Origin: Saprospiraceae bacterium
GTDB taxonomy: Bacteria; Bacteroidota; Bacteroidia; Chitinophagales; Saprospiraceae
Assembly: GCA_016714985.1 (NCBI GenBank)
Contig: JADKBS010000017.1
Coordinates: forward strand, 62,001 to 126,000
Direction of reading: 5' to 3'
Length of the DNA stretch: 64,000 nucleotides
Both the position numbers and the translations under genes were made by a program. Numbering within the stretch: position 1 is the first letter of the stretch; each line of letters begins with the position of its first letter. Below, piece by piece: positions 42,034 to 51,594 of this stretch. Below the pieces are notes generated by a model that had not been told where the DNA came from, did not search any database, and was given only the letters and a program-made list of their open reading frames with translations.

Positions 42034-45000
42034 TTAATCCATCAATACCATTTTCTTCACAGCACTGCCGAATTCCGTGTCAATGCGGTAGAAGTAAACG
42101 CCCGTGGATGGAAGCTGGGTGTTGTCGAGCTTCACTTGGTGGTTGCCAGCGGAGAAGTCGCCGTTCACCACTTTCACGGTCTTGCCGGAGATATCGCTGA
42201 TGGTCAGTGTCACATACATGGCCGTTGGCAGGTAGAACGGAATCATCGTTTCATTGCCAAATGGGTTCGGACGGTTCTGGTAAAGGGCGATTTTGCCTTT
42301 TGCCAAGTCGTTCGTGCCAGATAGGCTGCTGCTGAAGTTAATGCCCATGTCTTTCTGCTCAAAGCTGCTGGTGAAAGCCTCGGCAGCAAGCGGGTCTGTA
42401 ACAATATCGAGCAGGTTGCTCAATTTGCTGGCGTTGCCTATTGCTTCGAACACCAAAGTAAAGAGTACCTCGCCATCAGCTACAGAAATTGGCTCCTCGT
42501 TGTACCAGATGGAAGTGATGTCACCATTGGCAGCGTTGGCAATGCCAAAGTTCTGGGCACTCATCCTCGGTAGAGCGCCTGCTTCCATGCCCTTGTACTT
42601 GAGCACGTTTTGGTCGAAGTTCAAGCTGTACTGGAAGGCCACGAAATCATAGAAATCGCTCGCTCTGAACGATACCCGGTACTCGTTGCCGGCAACGACT
42701 GCATGGTCGTCCAAGTTGAAGTACACAGCGCCATTGCCATCGGAAACAGCGTTACCTGTGAGGTTGGCGGCGTTGGCCGTGAAATCAAGGTCACCGACCT
42801 TCATGCCGACAAAGTTTGTCGTCTGGTTGGTGGTCGCATTAGTATAGACCTTGTTCTGTGGGTATGGAGGCGAGAACGGGTTGTTCGGGTTAGGGAACAC
42901 ATAGCTTGCATCCACAAACTTCCATGATGTGTTGTTGGCTAGGCCGATACATGGATTACCAGCCAACACTATCAGGTGCAGTTCAAGCTCGTCGAGCACG
43001 TCTATTGTGCCTGAATTGTTGATGTCGGCAGCGATGCGCAGGTATGGCGTTGCCAAAGGTGCAGAACCGAGCACATGCTGGTGCAGGATAAGCACGTCAA
43101 TAACGTTGATACCATTGCAATCGTTGATGTCCTTCACTGGTGTGATGGTCTCGTTGCTACCCGAATGTACTGTAAAGCTATAAGTGCCAGGCGCACCCGT
43201 GGTTTGGGATGCGTTCACTGAACCAATCATACCCACGTTCACCAACTGAACGTTCGTGCTGTTTGCACGCTGAATCGTACCATTCAGGGTAACGTTGCTT
43301 GGTACAGTGATGACGGAAACAGTTCCCGGCACACCCGTAATCGGTATTACGCTTGCATTGCAACGTGCCATCGTGAGTGAAGTCGGTGTACCGTCAATCG
43401 TCAAGGTAGAAGTACTGCCAACTGCACCTGTCAACTGTACGTTGACATTAAAGATAGTGGTGCCATCCGGCAAGGAAACTGGCGAACCGTTCACCCAACT
43501 AAAGGTGATATTGTTACCAGAAACCATGAAATCAGCGGCATCCAAGCCAGTAAGGTTGAAACCACCTACACCCGTTACGTTGCCAGCAGTGCCAGCAAGG
43601 TGCAATGAGCCAGAAAGTGCACAGATATTGTCGAAACCAGTAACCGAGATTGGAACAGAAACCGTAGATCCGTTGCCACCGCTCGTGTTGCTTGCCCTAA
43701 GGGTGCCACGGGCAATGACCGTAACAGGCGTGGTACAAGTGCTGGAGTTGGCTGGTGTAGCGTTGTCGGTAACCGTCAGCACCACAGGCACAACACCCAC
43801 ATTGCTGAGGTTGAAGGTGCTAGGGGAAATGCTCAGGTTCACTGCGCCACAGTTGTCGGAGCTGCCTTCGTCAACGTCAGCAGCAGTCAATGAGCCTTGG
43901 CCGTTGTTGTCAAGGATAAGCGTTATGCCAGGGTCACAAACAGCCACAGGCGCTTGCAGGTCACGGATACTGAGCACGAAGGTCTGCGATGCCGAGTTGC
44001 CGCAAGGGTCAACCGCAGTCACGGTGATAGAATAGTTGCCCGTAGGGAACACTCCTGTAATCACACCAGAACCATTTCCGATTGCCGAGGCAGAGACACG
44101 GGTAATGGTGAGGTATTGGTCAGCTGCACAGTCTGCGATATAATCTGCCAAGTTGATGTTCAAATTGGCGTTGCAAAGGTTCGGGTCAGTACCCACGATG
44201 AGTGGGTTCGGTACCGTAAGGACTGGGTTTTGAGCATCAGAAACCGTGATGGTTTGCGAAGCAGAAACGCCAGCGTTGCAACCGTCCGTGGTACTCCAAG
44301 TACGGGTTATCGAATAGTTGTAGAAACCACACTGAGCAGGATTGGCACCCTGGGTGGAAGTCTGGCCGTAAGTAACGCTCGGCGTCATACAGTTGTCAGA
44401 TGCAGTAACCGTTGCAGGAGCAGGTACGTTGCAAGACTGAGCAGTAGTGTTGGCTGGCACACCCGCCAAAGTTGGCGGCGTTGGGTCAGTTACCGTAATT
44501 GTCTGCGTGCAGGATGCAGAACCACCAGCCGTATTCGCTGTCCATGTGCGAGTAATGACGCGGCAATTGACCGGGCCGGAAACCGTCACATCGCTGTAAG
44601 TTGGCGTCACAGGGCCGCAAGCTGTCATTGCTGTCGCAGAACCGCCAGATGTAGCTGGGTTGGCTGGATTGAATACGTTGCAGGTCACATTGGCCGCAGC
44701 GGGACAAGTGATGGTGGGTGGTGATACGTTGGTAATCTGTACCGAAGTCGTGCAAGTATTGAAATTGCCAGCAGCATCTGTCACAGTAAGCACAACTGGA
44801 TGCGGGTTAGGCGTTGTTGCGCAGTTAAAAGAAGCCGGGTTCACCGTCATGGAAGCAATGCCACAGTTGTCGTTGCTGCCATTGTTCACAGTTGCAGGTG
44901 TGATATTAGCAATGCCGCTGCTGTTCAGGGTCACTGGAATCGGGCCAAATTGGCAAATAGCCGTTGGCGACTCGGTATCCTTGATGACAATCTGGAAAGA

Positions 45001-48000
45001 GGCAGCGTAAGCGTTGTTGTTCACATTGCTGCAAGGGTCAGCAGCCCTAACAGCTACTGTGTGCGTACCTACGGGCAACACTGTATTGAGGTTGCTCGTA
45101 TTCTGTACGAGGCCGCCGTTGATGGAGTAGCTTACCGACAGGTATTGGTCGGCAGCGCAGTCGGCGATGTAATCGAGCAGGTTCACAGTGGCCGTACCAG
45201 CGCAGTTGCCTGGGTTGTTGTTGAACATCAACATGGCCGGGAAGCTGTAGGTTGGTGCAGTCAGATCACTTACGTTTACAGCTTGGTTGTAAACCGTGAT
45301 ATTTCCGCAATTGTCCGCTGCTGTCCACCTGCGGGTGAATGAGTAGTTGTAAAAATTGCAGTTTGCTGGATTGCTGCCCTGAGTGTTGCCCAAAGTTGTG
45401 AAAGCAACAGGCACATCGGTGTCACAGTTGTCAACACCGGTGGCAGTTGCAGCGACAGGGACATCGCATCCACCGGCAATGTTGTGGTTTAGGCTGATAT
45501 TCAAGGGCGTAGTTGGGGCAGTACCCAAGCCCGCAGTTGCACCGTTCCAGTCAAGGCTTGGAGCCACCAAATCCTGTACGGTGATGGTCTGGAAACAAAG
45601 GCTAGTATTGGCTGGGGAAGCATTGTCAGATGCGGTCCAGGTGCGGGTAATGATGCGGCAGTTCGGGTGGTTGAAGTTGCCTGCAGGGTTACCGCTCACG
45701 ATGTTTCCAAACGCATCGGAGTGGGTTGGCGTCACCACACCAGCACAATTGTCAATGGCAGTGGCCAAGCCAGTTGCTGTTGGCGCTGATGACTGGTCGC
45801 AAGCGATAGTCACGTTTGGCGGACACGTAATGGTCGGTGCCTGCAGGTCACGGATGGTGACGGTAGTTTGACAGAATGCCTCGTTGGCCGGGGCTGCGCT
45901 GTCCCTCACCCGCAGGATGACGTTGTTGGCGCCGATGTTCGAGCAACCGAAGGTTGTGCTTGGGTTGAAGGTATTTCCACCATCTTTTGAAATAGCCAAT
46001 ATAACTGGTGGCGAGCAAGCATCCGTGCTACCGAAATTGATGTCAGTAGCAAGCACGGTGGCTATGCCACTGCCCGGTAGGGTAACCAACAGTGGCTGGC
46101 ATTGTGCCTGGGGCGATTCCTTGTCAATTATTGTTACGGTAGTGTTGCAAGTAGTTGGGTTGCTGTTCACGTCCGTGGCACGGATGGTGACCGGAATCGG
46201 AGCGCCAATATTGGAGCAGTTGAAAACAGCACTGGAAGTAAATGGGCCTGCATTTACAGAAATGGCCCAAGCCTGTACGCCGCAAGCATCGTAGAAGAAG
46301 CGCTTGCCGTTGGTGTTGCTGCTGGTGGCACCCGACCAGTTGGTCGGTTTGAATGCCCCGGCGAATTTCGGGCTGAAGTTCGTAATCCAGATTTCGGCCT
46401 CGCCGCCGAGGTTGTCGGAAGTCAAGGCACGGAAGCCAAAAATGGCACCGGCAGTTACAGAAACAGAAGCGGAACCGCTCTGGCTCAATGGGCCGTTGTC
46501 ATTGGTCAACTGCGTGAAAGTATTGCCCACGTAGTAGCCAAACTTGTCCCAAGTTGGTGAGCTATTGTTGGAAACATAGCTCCAGTCAAATGTGAAAGTC
46601 AACACATTGGGCATCGTCACTTGGAAGTTGTTTTGCCCCGGATTATTGGAATTGTTGTTTCCAGAGGACATATAGAGGCCACCCGTAACTAGATCGGTTG
46701 GGTAAACCGTCACTTGGCCAGGAGTGCTGATATTGTTCTGAGAATCAGGGGAACCCGTGCTGACCGTAATTGGCGAGCAAGTCACCGTAGGTGCAACGGG
46801 GTCAGTGATAATGATGGCATTGGCACAGTTCAAAGTGGTCGGGTTGCCACTTGGGTCTGTGGCCGTGATGCTGTAATCATTGTTCTGGATACCTGGTGCG
46901 GCGCTTTGGTCGCCCACGTCGCCACAGTTGAACATATTGGGCGTAATCGTCCAAGATGAAATCCGGCAATTGTCGGAAGCGCCGGCCAAAAGCAGGTCGC
47001 CCAGTGTGCCACGGATTACGAGGCGCCACTCAACAATGTTACCAGCATCGGGACTAGCGGCATCATAGACCCTGAGCACCCAATTGCCCTGATAGTTCTG
47101 GCCTTCAAAAGGATTGAACGAGTTGGCTGGGCGATAGGTATTGGGGTTATTGGCGATACAAGCAGCTTCAAAATCTGCGGCGGTAAGTAAGGCTTGGTCG
47201 TCAAAAGTGACAAGCAGCCCATCTGCCGAGCAGCCAAATCCTGAGGCGGGTACGCCCGGCCTGTCAAACAAGGTAATGGTTGTGCCAGCGGGTGATGTCA
47301 AAGTGGCACGGAGGTCACCAACCCAAGTATGGTTCGTTTCAAAATATACATTAATGTCCCCAATTGAACCAAGTGTAGGAATGTTAATGGTGGAGCTAAT
47401 GCCAGTGACGTTGTCATTGTCAGGTATGGGCAAGTTGATTACGCCACTGCTGTAGGTAGTGGAAGCAGTCTGTGCGTCGGCCAAAGAAAGCATGCCGTCC
47501 CCATCCAATGGTAAAGAAACGTTGTTGCAAACAACTGTTGGTGGGGTTAAGTCCCGCACTGTAACAGTCTGTGTGCAGAAGCCATCATTGGTGTAATCAA
47601 ACAATACTCCAGGGTTATTGTCAAACTCCCGTACCCTTATCCTTACAGTATTTACCCCAACTTGGGCGCAATTGAATGTCAAGTTGTTGACTGGCGCAAT
47701 GACCGTAGAATTCAATTCTACAAAATCAAAATCGAGCGGAGCAGGAAAATCACAAGCATCGGAACTGCCATTGTCCAGGGCACTGGCCAGCACGTTGATA
47801 TTGCCGGTAGCATCAAGTTGAACTGTTAAGTTTTTGCAGATAACGGCAGGTGGCGAGTTGTTCACCACATTGACCGATGAGGTACAAGTATTTGAATTGC
47901 CATTGGCATCAGTCACGGTCAGTTGCACGATGTCTGGAAAAACCCCTCCAACATCGGCGCAGGTAAATGTGGCACCTGTTAAGGAATAGGTAAGGCCAGC

Positions 48001-49410
48001 GGTTGGTGTACAGTTGTCAAAGCTACCATTGTTCACTTGGACAGCAGTTAGTGTCGTAGTGCCAGTAGGCGGAATGGACACTTGGATGGAGCCTGCTACA
48101 CAAATTGCCGTAGGCGACACGTTGTCAATGATGTTCATTGCCATGGTAGCAGTGCCTTGGAGTCCACAAGGGTCAATCGCTGAATAGGTAACGGTATAGT
48201 TACCAGCAGGATAGGTGCCAGCAGCATTGAGGCCGCTACCAGAGTTCACAACCTGGTTGTTCACGTTGTTGCGAACGATGAATGCCGTTATAAGCTGTAC
48301 CAGCGGGGTACAGTCAGTCACGGTTGCAGTTGCTTGGCCAGCGTTCACAATGCCTTGGCAGCTTGGATTGGCTGGCATATTGATGGCGGCTGGCGCTGTA
48401 ATCACAGGAGCACTGTTGGTCACTGTGATGGTTTGCACATGGCTCACCATGTTTCCGCAGTCATCCTGCAATTTATAGGTGCGGGTGATGACGTATTGCG
48501 TATTTGCGCACATGGCCGGGTTTGCATCATAAGTGCTTACATCGGTCACGGTCGCAGTCGGAGAAGCATCACAGTTGTCGAAGAAAGTAGCTGCCCCAGG
48601 GAAAACCGCTGGAGGAACAGGAGCTGCACAGCTAATCGTTAGGTTAGCAGGTGGGGTTCCGAGCACTGGCGGGCCGTTGCTGGCACCGTTCCAGTCAATG
48701 ACAGGGTTCGTGTTGTCGTTAACGGTGATTATTTGAACGCAGGAGGAATTGGTGAGTCCACCATAAGTGGCCCTCCAGGTGCGGGTAATGCCATTTGTCG
48801 TGCAACCAGCACCTACCACGTCACAATAGGTAACACCAACCGAGTAAGGCGCAGAGCAGTCAACTCCTGCTTGGGCAAGCGGGCCGCCGCAGTTGTCGGC
48901 AGCTTGGGCAATCCCCGTAGCTGCTGGTGCGGTTGATGCCCCACAATTCACAGCGATATTGGATGGACAATTGGTGAAAACTGGTGCCAGGTTGTCCTCC
49001 ACGGTTACCACCGTTACGCAGGTATTCATATTGCCGGCGTTGTCGGTGACGGTGAGGGTGACGTTCACGGGGCCGAGCACCATGCAGTTCACGTTGCTTG
49101 GTGCAACCGACAAGGTTACAGCGCCGCAGTTGTCGGTGCTGCCGGCATCAATATCGGCCGGGTCTATCGGTGCATTTCCATTGGTATTGAGGGCAATCGT
49201 GAAAGGCCCAACGCAAACAGCCGTAGGGGCAGTCACGTCAGGGGCGCACTGAGCCATTGCCGTCTGGTAGGAGAAGCAACACAGTAATAGTAAGGCTAAT
49301 GTTGCTTTCAAGCCTGCTTTCAGAACAGTTGGCATCAGGGCTACAGCCTTTGCTTGTCCGTCGGAGCCTGAGCGACAACGTTCAAGCTTCAGAGTGTTAA
49401 AATTTAGCAT
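42034..49410 (-). CDS. Giant HYR-repeat T9SS type A cargo with P-domain, cohesin- and dockerin-like parts
   Basis: A 2458-residue surface protein. Signal peptide: LKATLALLLLCCFSYQTAMAQ (about residues 32-53). About twenty HYR-like and Ig-like repeats (VTDNAGN, DNCG, ITRTWTA, CTTSVQITN patterns) make up most of it. At about 650-800 a proprotein-convertase P-domain interrupts them (YFETNHTWVGDLRATLTSPAG; GNWVLRVYDAASPDAGNIVEWRL). The C-terminal 560 residues hold a cohesin-like domain (about 1905-2030) and a dockerin type I-like pair of loops (DINDCNGINVIDVLILHQHV; ADINNSGTIDVLDELELHLIV; about 2095-2155). A second cohesin-like domain (about 2235-2350) and a type A sorting domain (LYQNRPNPFGNETMIPFYLP...GVYFYRIDT) complete it. 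Adhesin or matrix scaffold is likely. It is monocistronic, with a probable terminator behind it. Confidence 0.93.
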   Translation of the reverse strand: MLNFNTLKLERCRSGSDGQAKAVALMPTVLKAGLKATLALLLLCCFSYQTAMAQCAPDVTAPTAVCVGPFTIALNTNGNAPIDPADIDAGSTDNCGAVTLSVAPSNVNCMVLGPVNVTLTVTDNAGNMNTCVTVVTVEDNLAPVFTNCPSNIAVNCGASTAPAATGIAQAADNCGGPLAQAGVDCSAPYSVGVTYCDVVGAGCTTNGITRTWRATYGGLTNSSCVQIITVNDNTNPVIDWNGASNGPPVLGTPPANLTISCAAPVPPAVFPGAATFFDNCDASPTATVTDVSTYDANPAMCANTQYVITRTYKLQDDCGNMVSHVQTITVTNSAPVITAPAAINMPANPSCQGIVNAGQATATVTDCTPLVQLITAFIVRNNVNNQVVNSGSGLNAAGTYPAGNYTVTYSAIDPCGLQGTATMAMNIIDNVSPTAICVAGSIQVSIPPTGTTTLTAVQVNNGSFDNCTPTAGLTYSLTGATFTCADVGGVFPDIVQLTVTDANGNSNTCTSSVNVVNNSPPAVICKNLTVQLDATGNINVLASALDNGSSDACDFPAPLDFDFVELNSTVIAPVNNLTFNCAQVGVNTVRIRVREFDNNPGVLFDYTNDGFCTQTVTVRDLTPPTVVCNNVSLPLDGDGMLSLADAQTASTTYSSGVINLPIPDNDNVTGISSTINIPTLGSIGDINVYFETNHTWVGDLRATLTSPAGTTITLFDRPGVPASGFGCSADGLLVTFDDQALLTAADFEAACIANNPNTYRPANSFNPFEGQNYQGNWVLRVYDAASPDAGNIVEWRLVIRGTLGDLLLAGASDNCRISSWTITPNMFNCGDVGDQSAAPGIQNNDYSITATDPSGNPTTLNCANAIIITDPVAPTVTCSPITVSTGSPDSQNNISTPGQVTVYPTDLVTGGLYMSSGNNNSNNPGQNNFQVTMPNVLTFTFDWSYVSNNSSPTWDKFGYYVGNTFTQLTNDNGPLSQSGSASVSVTAGAIFGFRALTSDNLGGEAEIWITNFSPKFAGAFKPTNWSGATSSNTNGKRFFYDACGVQAWAISVNAGPFTSSAVFNCSNIGAPIPVTIRATDVNSNPTTCNTTVTIIDKESPQAQCQPLLVTLPGSGIATVLATDINFGSTDACSPPVILAISKDGGNTFNPSTTFGCSNIGANNVILRVRDSAAPANEAFCQTTVTIRDLQAPTITCPPNVTIACDQSSAPTATGLATAIDNCAGVVTPTHSDAFGNIVSGNPAGNFNHPNCRIITRTWTASDNASPANTSLCFQTITVQDLVAPSLDWNGATAGLGTAPTTPLNISLNHNIAGGCDVPVAATATGVDNCDTDVPVAFTTLGNTQGSNPANCNFYNYSFTRRWTAADNCGNITVYNQAVNVSDLTAPTYSFPAMLMFNNNPGNCAGTATVNLLDYIADCAADQYLSVSYSINGGLVQNTSNLNTVLPVGTHTVAVRAADPCSNVNNNAYAASFQIVIKDTESPTAICQFGPIPVTLNSSGIANITPATVNNGSNDNCGIASMTVNPASFNCATTPNPHPVVLTVTDAAGNFNTCTTSVQITNVSPPTITCPAAANVTCNVFNPANPATSGGSATAMTACGPVTPTYSDVTVSGPVNCRVITRTWTANTAGGSASCTQTITVTDPTPPTLAGVPANTTAQSCNVPAPATVTASDNCMTPSVTYGQTSTQGANPAQCGFYNYSITRTWSTTDGCNAGVSASQTITVSDAQNPVLTVPNPLIVGTDPNLCNANLNINLADYIADCAADQYLTITRVSASAIGNGSGVITGVFPTGNYSITVTAVDPCGNSASQTFVLSIRDLQAPVAVCDPGITLILDNNGQGSLTAADVDEGSSDNCGAVNLSISPSTFNLSNVGVVPVVLTVTDNATPANSSTCTTPVTVIARGTLRASNTSGGNGSTVSVPISVTGFDNICALSGSLHLAGTAGNVTGVGGFNLTGLDAADFMVSGNNITFSWVNGSPVSLPDGTTIFNVNVQLTGAVGSTSTLTIDGTPTSLTMARCNASVIPITGVPGTVSVITVPSNVTLNGTIQRANSTNVQLVNVGMIGSVNASQTTGAPGTYSFTVHSGSNETITPVKDINDCNGINVIDVLILHQHVLGSAPLATPYLRIAADINNSGTIDVLDELELHLIVLAGNPCIGLANNTSWKFVDASYVFPNPNNPFSPPYPQNKVYTNATTNQTTNFVGMKVGDLDFTANAANLTGNAVSDGNGAVYFNLDDHAVVAGNEYRVSFRASDFYDFVAFQYSLNFDQNVLKYKGMEAGALPRMSAQNFGIANAANGDITSIWYNEEPISVADGEVLFTLVFEAIGNASKLSNLLDIVTDPLAAEAFTSSFEQKDMGINFSSSLSGTNDLAKGKIALYQNRPNPFGNETMIPFYLPTAMYVTLTISDISGKTVKVVNGDFSAGNHQVKLDNTQLPSTGVYFYRIDTEFGSAVKKMVLMD

Positions 49411-50366
49411 AGTAGTAGGCTTAGTTTAGTTAATTAAAAATATTCGCTTCGGGCCAGGGGGATACCTGTCCGCAGTGAAAAAACACGAAAATGTTTGGCC
49501 AAATGGCAAGTACAAGGAGACCTTTTCATTGCATTAGACCCTCGAGCAACTTGCTCGATTAAGATTTTTATATACGGGAAACAGTCAGAAATGTAGCTCG
49601 GTACTACTTCGTCGAATAGTGGTGCGGGGAGACCGTCCAACAACTGGTAAGATGTGTAATCGTTGTAAATCGGCTTATGGTAACGTTGGTTTCTATGTCC
49701 AAAGCATTATTAGTCTTTGGGAACAAAGTTGGGAAACTGCAATCAAAGTGCCAAGTATTTGACAAATTGCTTTTATCCCAACGCTGGGTTTACTATTCCA
49801 GCACAAATGTAACGGTTCGGGAGGTGCCCAATATACTGGCAGCCCTTATTCAATGTTCACGGGAGTTCAGGAAAAAACCCAAACTTGTATTTTTTTACGT
49901 TGCAAAAGTAAGCATGATTTTTCCATGAAACATCCCTACGTTTAGGTATTATTAGATTATCACCAAAATGAATTAGTGATAAAAAAATATTTCACAAATT
50001 ATTGATTGTCAATAACTTAAATGATTGTATTATTACAAAAAAACATTCCAAGCATGTTTAGCCCCCTTCGTCTGGCAAGGCACTTGGCCTTTATTTAGAC
50101 GACGTGGGATGCTTTTGGCTGACCTGTAATGAGCACACCGAACATTATAACATACGCACGATTTTAAAAAAGGCTTAGTTTCAATTCAAAAATTTTCAAT
50201 CATTTTTTCAACATCTACCAACTAGTCGCTGATTGGGATCAAAAGCACACGAATATCATCTGAAACAGCACACCATCCCCGTGGTTGTGCAGGGTGCACC
50301 ACAAGCCGACCACAATTTTCCCGAGCAAACCCAAAAGATGCAATCAGATGGCCCTAAATGGCCCTA
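49411..50366. other. Long gene-free leader region of the 2458-residue cargo gene
   Basis: About 950 bp of AT-rich DNA with no convincing gene. A minus-strand TACATTTG (49811-49804) fits the TAnnTTTG box but is almost 400 bp from the cargo start, which would imply a long leader. A small palindrome, TCGAGCA-ac-TTGCTCGA-like, lies at 49542-49558. A short plus-strand open frame at 49677-49928 has no family features and is discounted. To the right the gap continues into a hairpin cluster. Confidence 0.5.
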
Positions 50367-50412
50367 AATGGTAACGGCGGCAGCATCTTTCGATGCTGCC
50401 GCCGTTACCATT
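50367..50412. repeat. Perfect 21-bp GC-rich hairpin
   Basis: Arms 50367-50387 and 50392-50412 pair exactly around TTTC. A direct repeat TGGCCCTAAA (two copies, 50349-50368) leads into it. It ends next to the target duplication of the MITE-like element copy 2. Confidence 0.85.
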
Positions 50413-50557
50413 CGTTTTTTGTAACTACTTAACAGGGGGTGTTTTTGGGGAAAAATTTTCAATTTTTCCCCAAAAACACCCCAAAATGTGGGAGAGAGAG
50501 AGAAAATTTCATTTTTTTTTCTCTCTCCCACATCCTACTAAGCAGTTACCGTTTTTT
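50413..50557 (+). mobile_element. MITE-like double-hairpin element, copy 2
   Basis: The element is 50421-50549, flanked by an exact 8-bp direct repeat CGTTTTTT (50413-50420 and 50550-50557). Terminal inverted repeats are 50421-50436 (GTAACTACTTAACAGG) and 50534-50549 (complement of GTAACTGCTTAGTAGG), matching at 13 of 16 positions. The first inner hairpin has perfect 22-bp arms (50436-50457, 50461-50482) with loop TTC. The second has 12 bp of perfect pairing (50488-50499, 50520-50531), extended by G-U pairs if transcribed. Copy 1 is at 14066-14213 in the other orientation. Arm sequences differ between copies but remain complementary. It carries no gene. Confidence 0.88.
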
Positions 50558-50584
50558 ATAAAATCCTCGTGGGCACTCGATAGG

Positions 50585-50644
50585 TCAGTGTTTTAGGTCG
50601 GAGAAAAAATTTTTCAAAATTTTTTCTCCGACCTAAAACACTGA
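50585..50644. repeat. Perfect 28-bp hairpin
   Basis: Arms 50585-50612 and 50617-50644 pair exactly around TTCA. The apex (GGAGAAAAAATTT) resembles the apex of the first hairpin of the neighbouring MITE-like element (GGGGAAAAATT), while the outer stem is unrelated. CGATAG occurs on both sides (50578-50583 and 50648-50653), a possible but asymmetric flank repeat. Confidence 0.85.
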
Positions 50645-50687
50645 TAGCGATAGAAATTTGGGACGAATCATATTTTCCATTTTAAGC

Positions 50688-51470
50688 TTACCAACTCCCC
50701 CCAGCTCCGCCACCGCCAAAGTCGCCACCACCAAAGCCGCCGAAACCGCCGCCACCACCGCCGCCCCAGCCACTTCCGCCACCACCACCGCCGCCGCCAG
50801 GCCCGAAGATGATCCAACCACCGCCAGAATCATAACGACCTGTACGATGGTAGCCGCCGCCACCGCCGCCACCGCCGCCACCTTTGCTTATGATGATGAT
50901 AATGACGATAAAAAGGATAAAGAAGATTAGGATGACAGGAAAAGGTATGCCCCCTTCATTGCCGACATTTTCGTTGAGGTATTCGCCATTGCCCAGTTGG
51001 ATGATAGCACCCGTAGCCTGGTCAAGCCCTTGGTAGTAGTTCTGTTGCCTGAAATTTGGGGTAATAATTTGCTCAATAATGCGCTTGGACATTGCATCGG
51101 GCAGAAAGCCCTCTGCGCCATAACCTGTTTGTATCCGCAGCTTTCGGTCACCGATTGCGATATAAATCAAGATGCCGTTGTTCTTTCCCTGACGGCCTAT
51201 GCCCCATGCCTCTGCCAACCGATGGGAATAGTCAAAAACATCATCCCCCTCCAACGACTGCTCAATGACGATAGCAATTTGAGTAGAGGTGGAATCATCG
51301 TAGGCGACCAATTTCTGCTCAAGCGCCTGCACCTCTCCCCCACTCAATATGCCCACGTAATCGTTCACCAGCTTGGGCGGGTTGGGTGCTGGCGGTACCT
51401 CTTTTGCCGCAACAAAGTGGGGCATCAGCAGCAATATCGGAAGTAATATCTTGTAGAAGATGATTTTCAT
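50688..51470 (-). CDS. TPM-domain membrane protein with Gly-rich tail (YgcG-like)
   Basis: A 260-residue protein. Signal peptide (ILLPILLLMPHFVAAK), then a TPM domain at about residues 34-160 (VNDYVGILSGGEVQALEQKLVAYDDSTSTQIAIVIEQSLEG; NNGILIYIAIGDRKLRIQTGYGAEGFLPD). One strongly hydrophobic TM segment follows at about 176-195 (PVILIFFILFIVIIIIIS), and then 65 residues of Gly/Ser/Trp/Phe low complexity. This is the standard architecture of YgcG-type proteins. The TPM domain probably lies outside the inner membrane. It is the last of a lemA-TPM-TPM operon; that association is widespread, although its function is poorly known. Confidence 0.92.
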   Translation of the reverse strand: MKIIFYKILLPILLLMPHFVAAKEVPPAPNPPKLVNDYVGILSGGEVQALEQKLVAYDDSTSTQIAIVIEQSLEGDDVFDYSHRLAEAWGIGRQGKNNGILIYIAIGDRKLRIQTGYGAEGFLPDAMSKRIIEQIITPNFRQQNYYQGLDQATGAIIQLGNGEYLNENVGNEGGIPFPVILIFFILFIVIIIIISKGGGGGGGGGGYHRTGRYDSGGGWIIFGPGGGGGGGGSGWGGGGGGGFGGFGGGDFGGGGAGGSW

Positions 51471-51594
51471 TGAAAGTCTTGGAGGGCGGAATTCACTCCG
51501 CTTTGTGGCTTGGATTTTTTTTGTGGCTCTTACGAAGGTGAAAGTTGGGAGATAACTTCGAGTTATATCCTAACTTGAAACCAACCTCGCTCCT

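Noticed and set aside
49677..49928. Short plus-strand frame of 83 codons in the gene-free region
   Set aside because: No signal peptide, domain or conserved pattern, and AT-rich non-coding surroundings; likely chance.
50367..50412. Hairpin as a transcription terminator for the TPM operon
   Set aside because: It is about 275 bp downstream of that gene's stop and no T-run follows the stem on the minus strand.
50693..50885. GC-rich triplet repeats as a mobile or regulatory repeat
   Set aside because: They encode the Gly-rich tail normal for YgcG-like TPM proteins.
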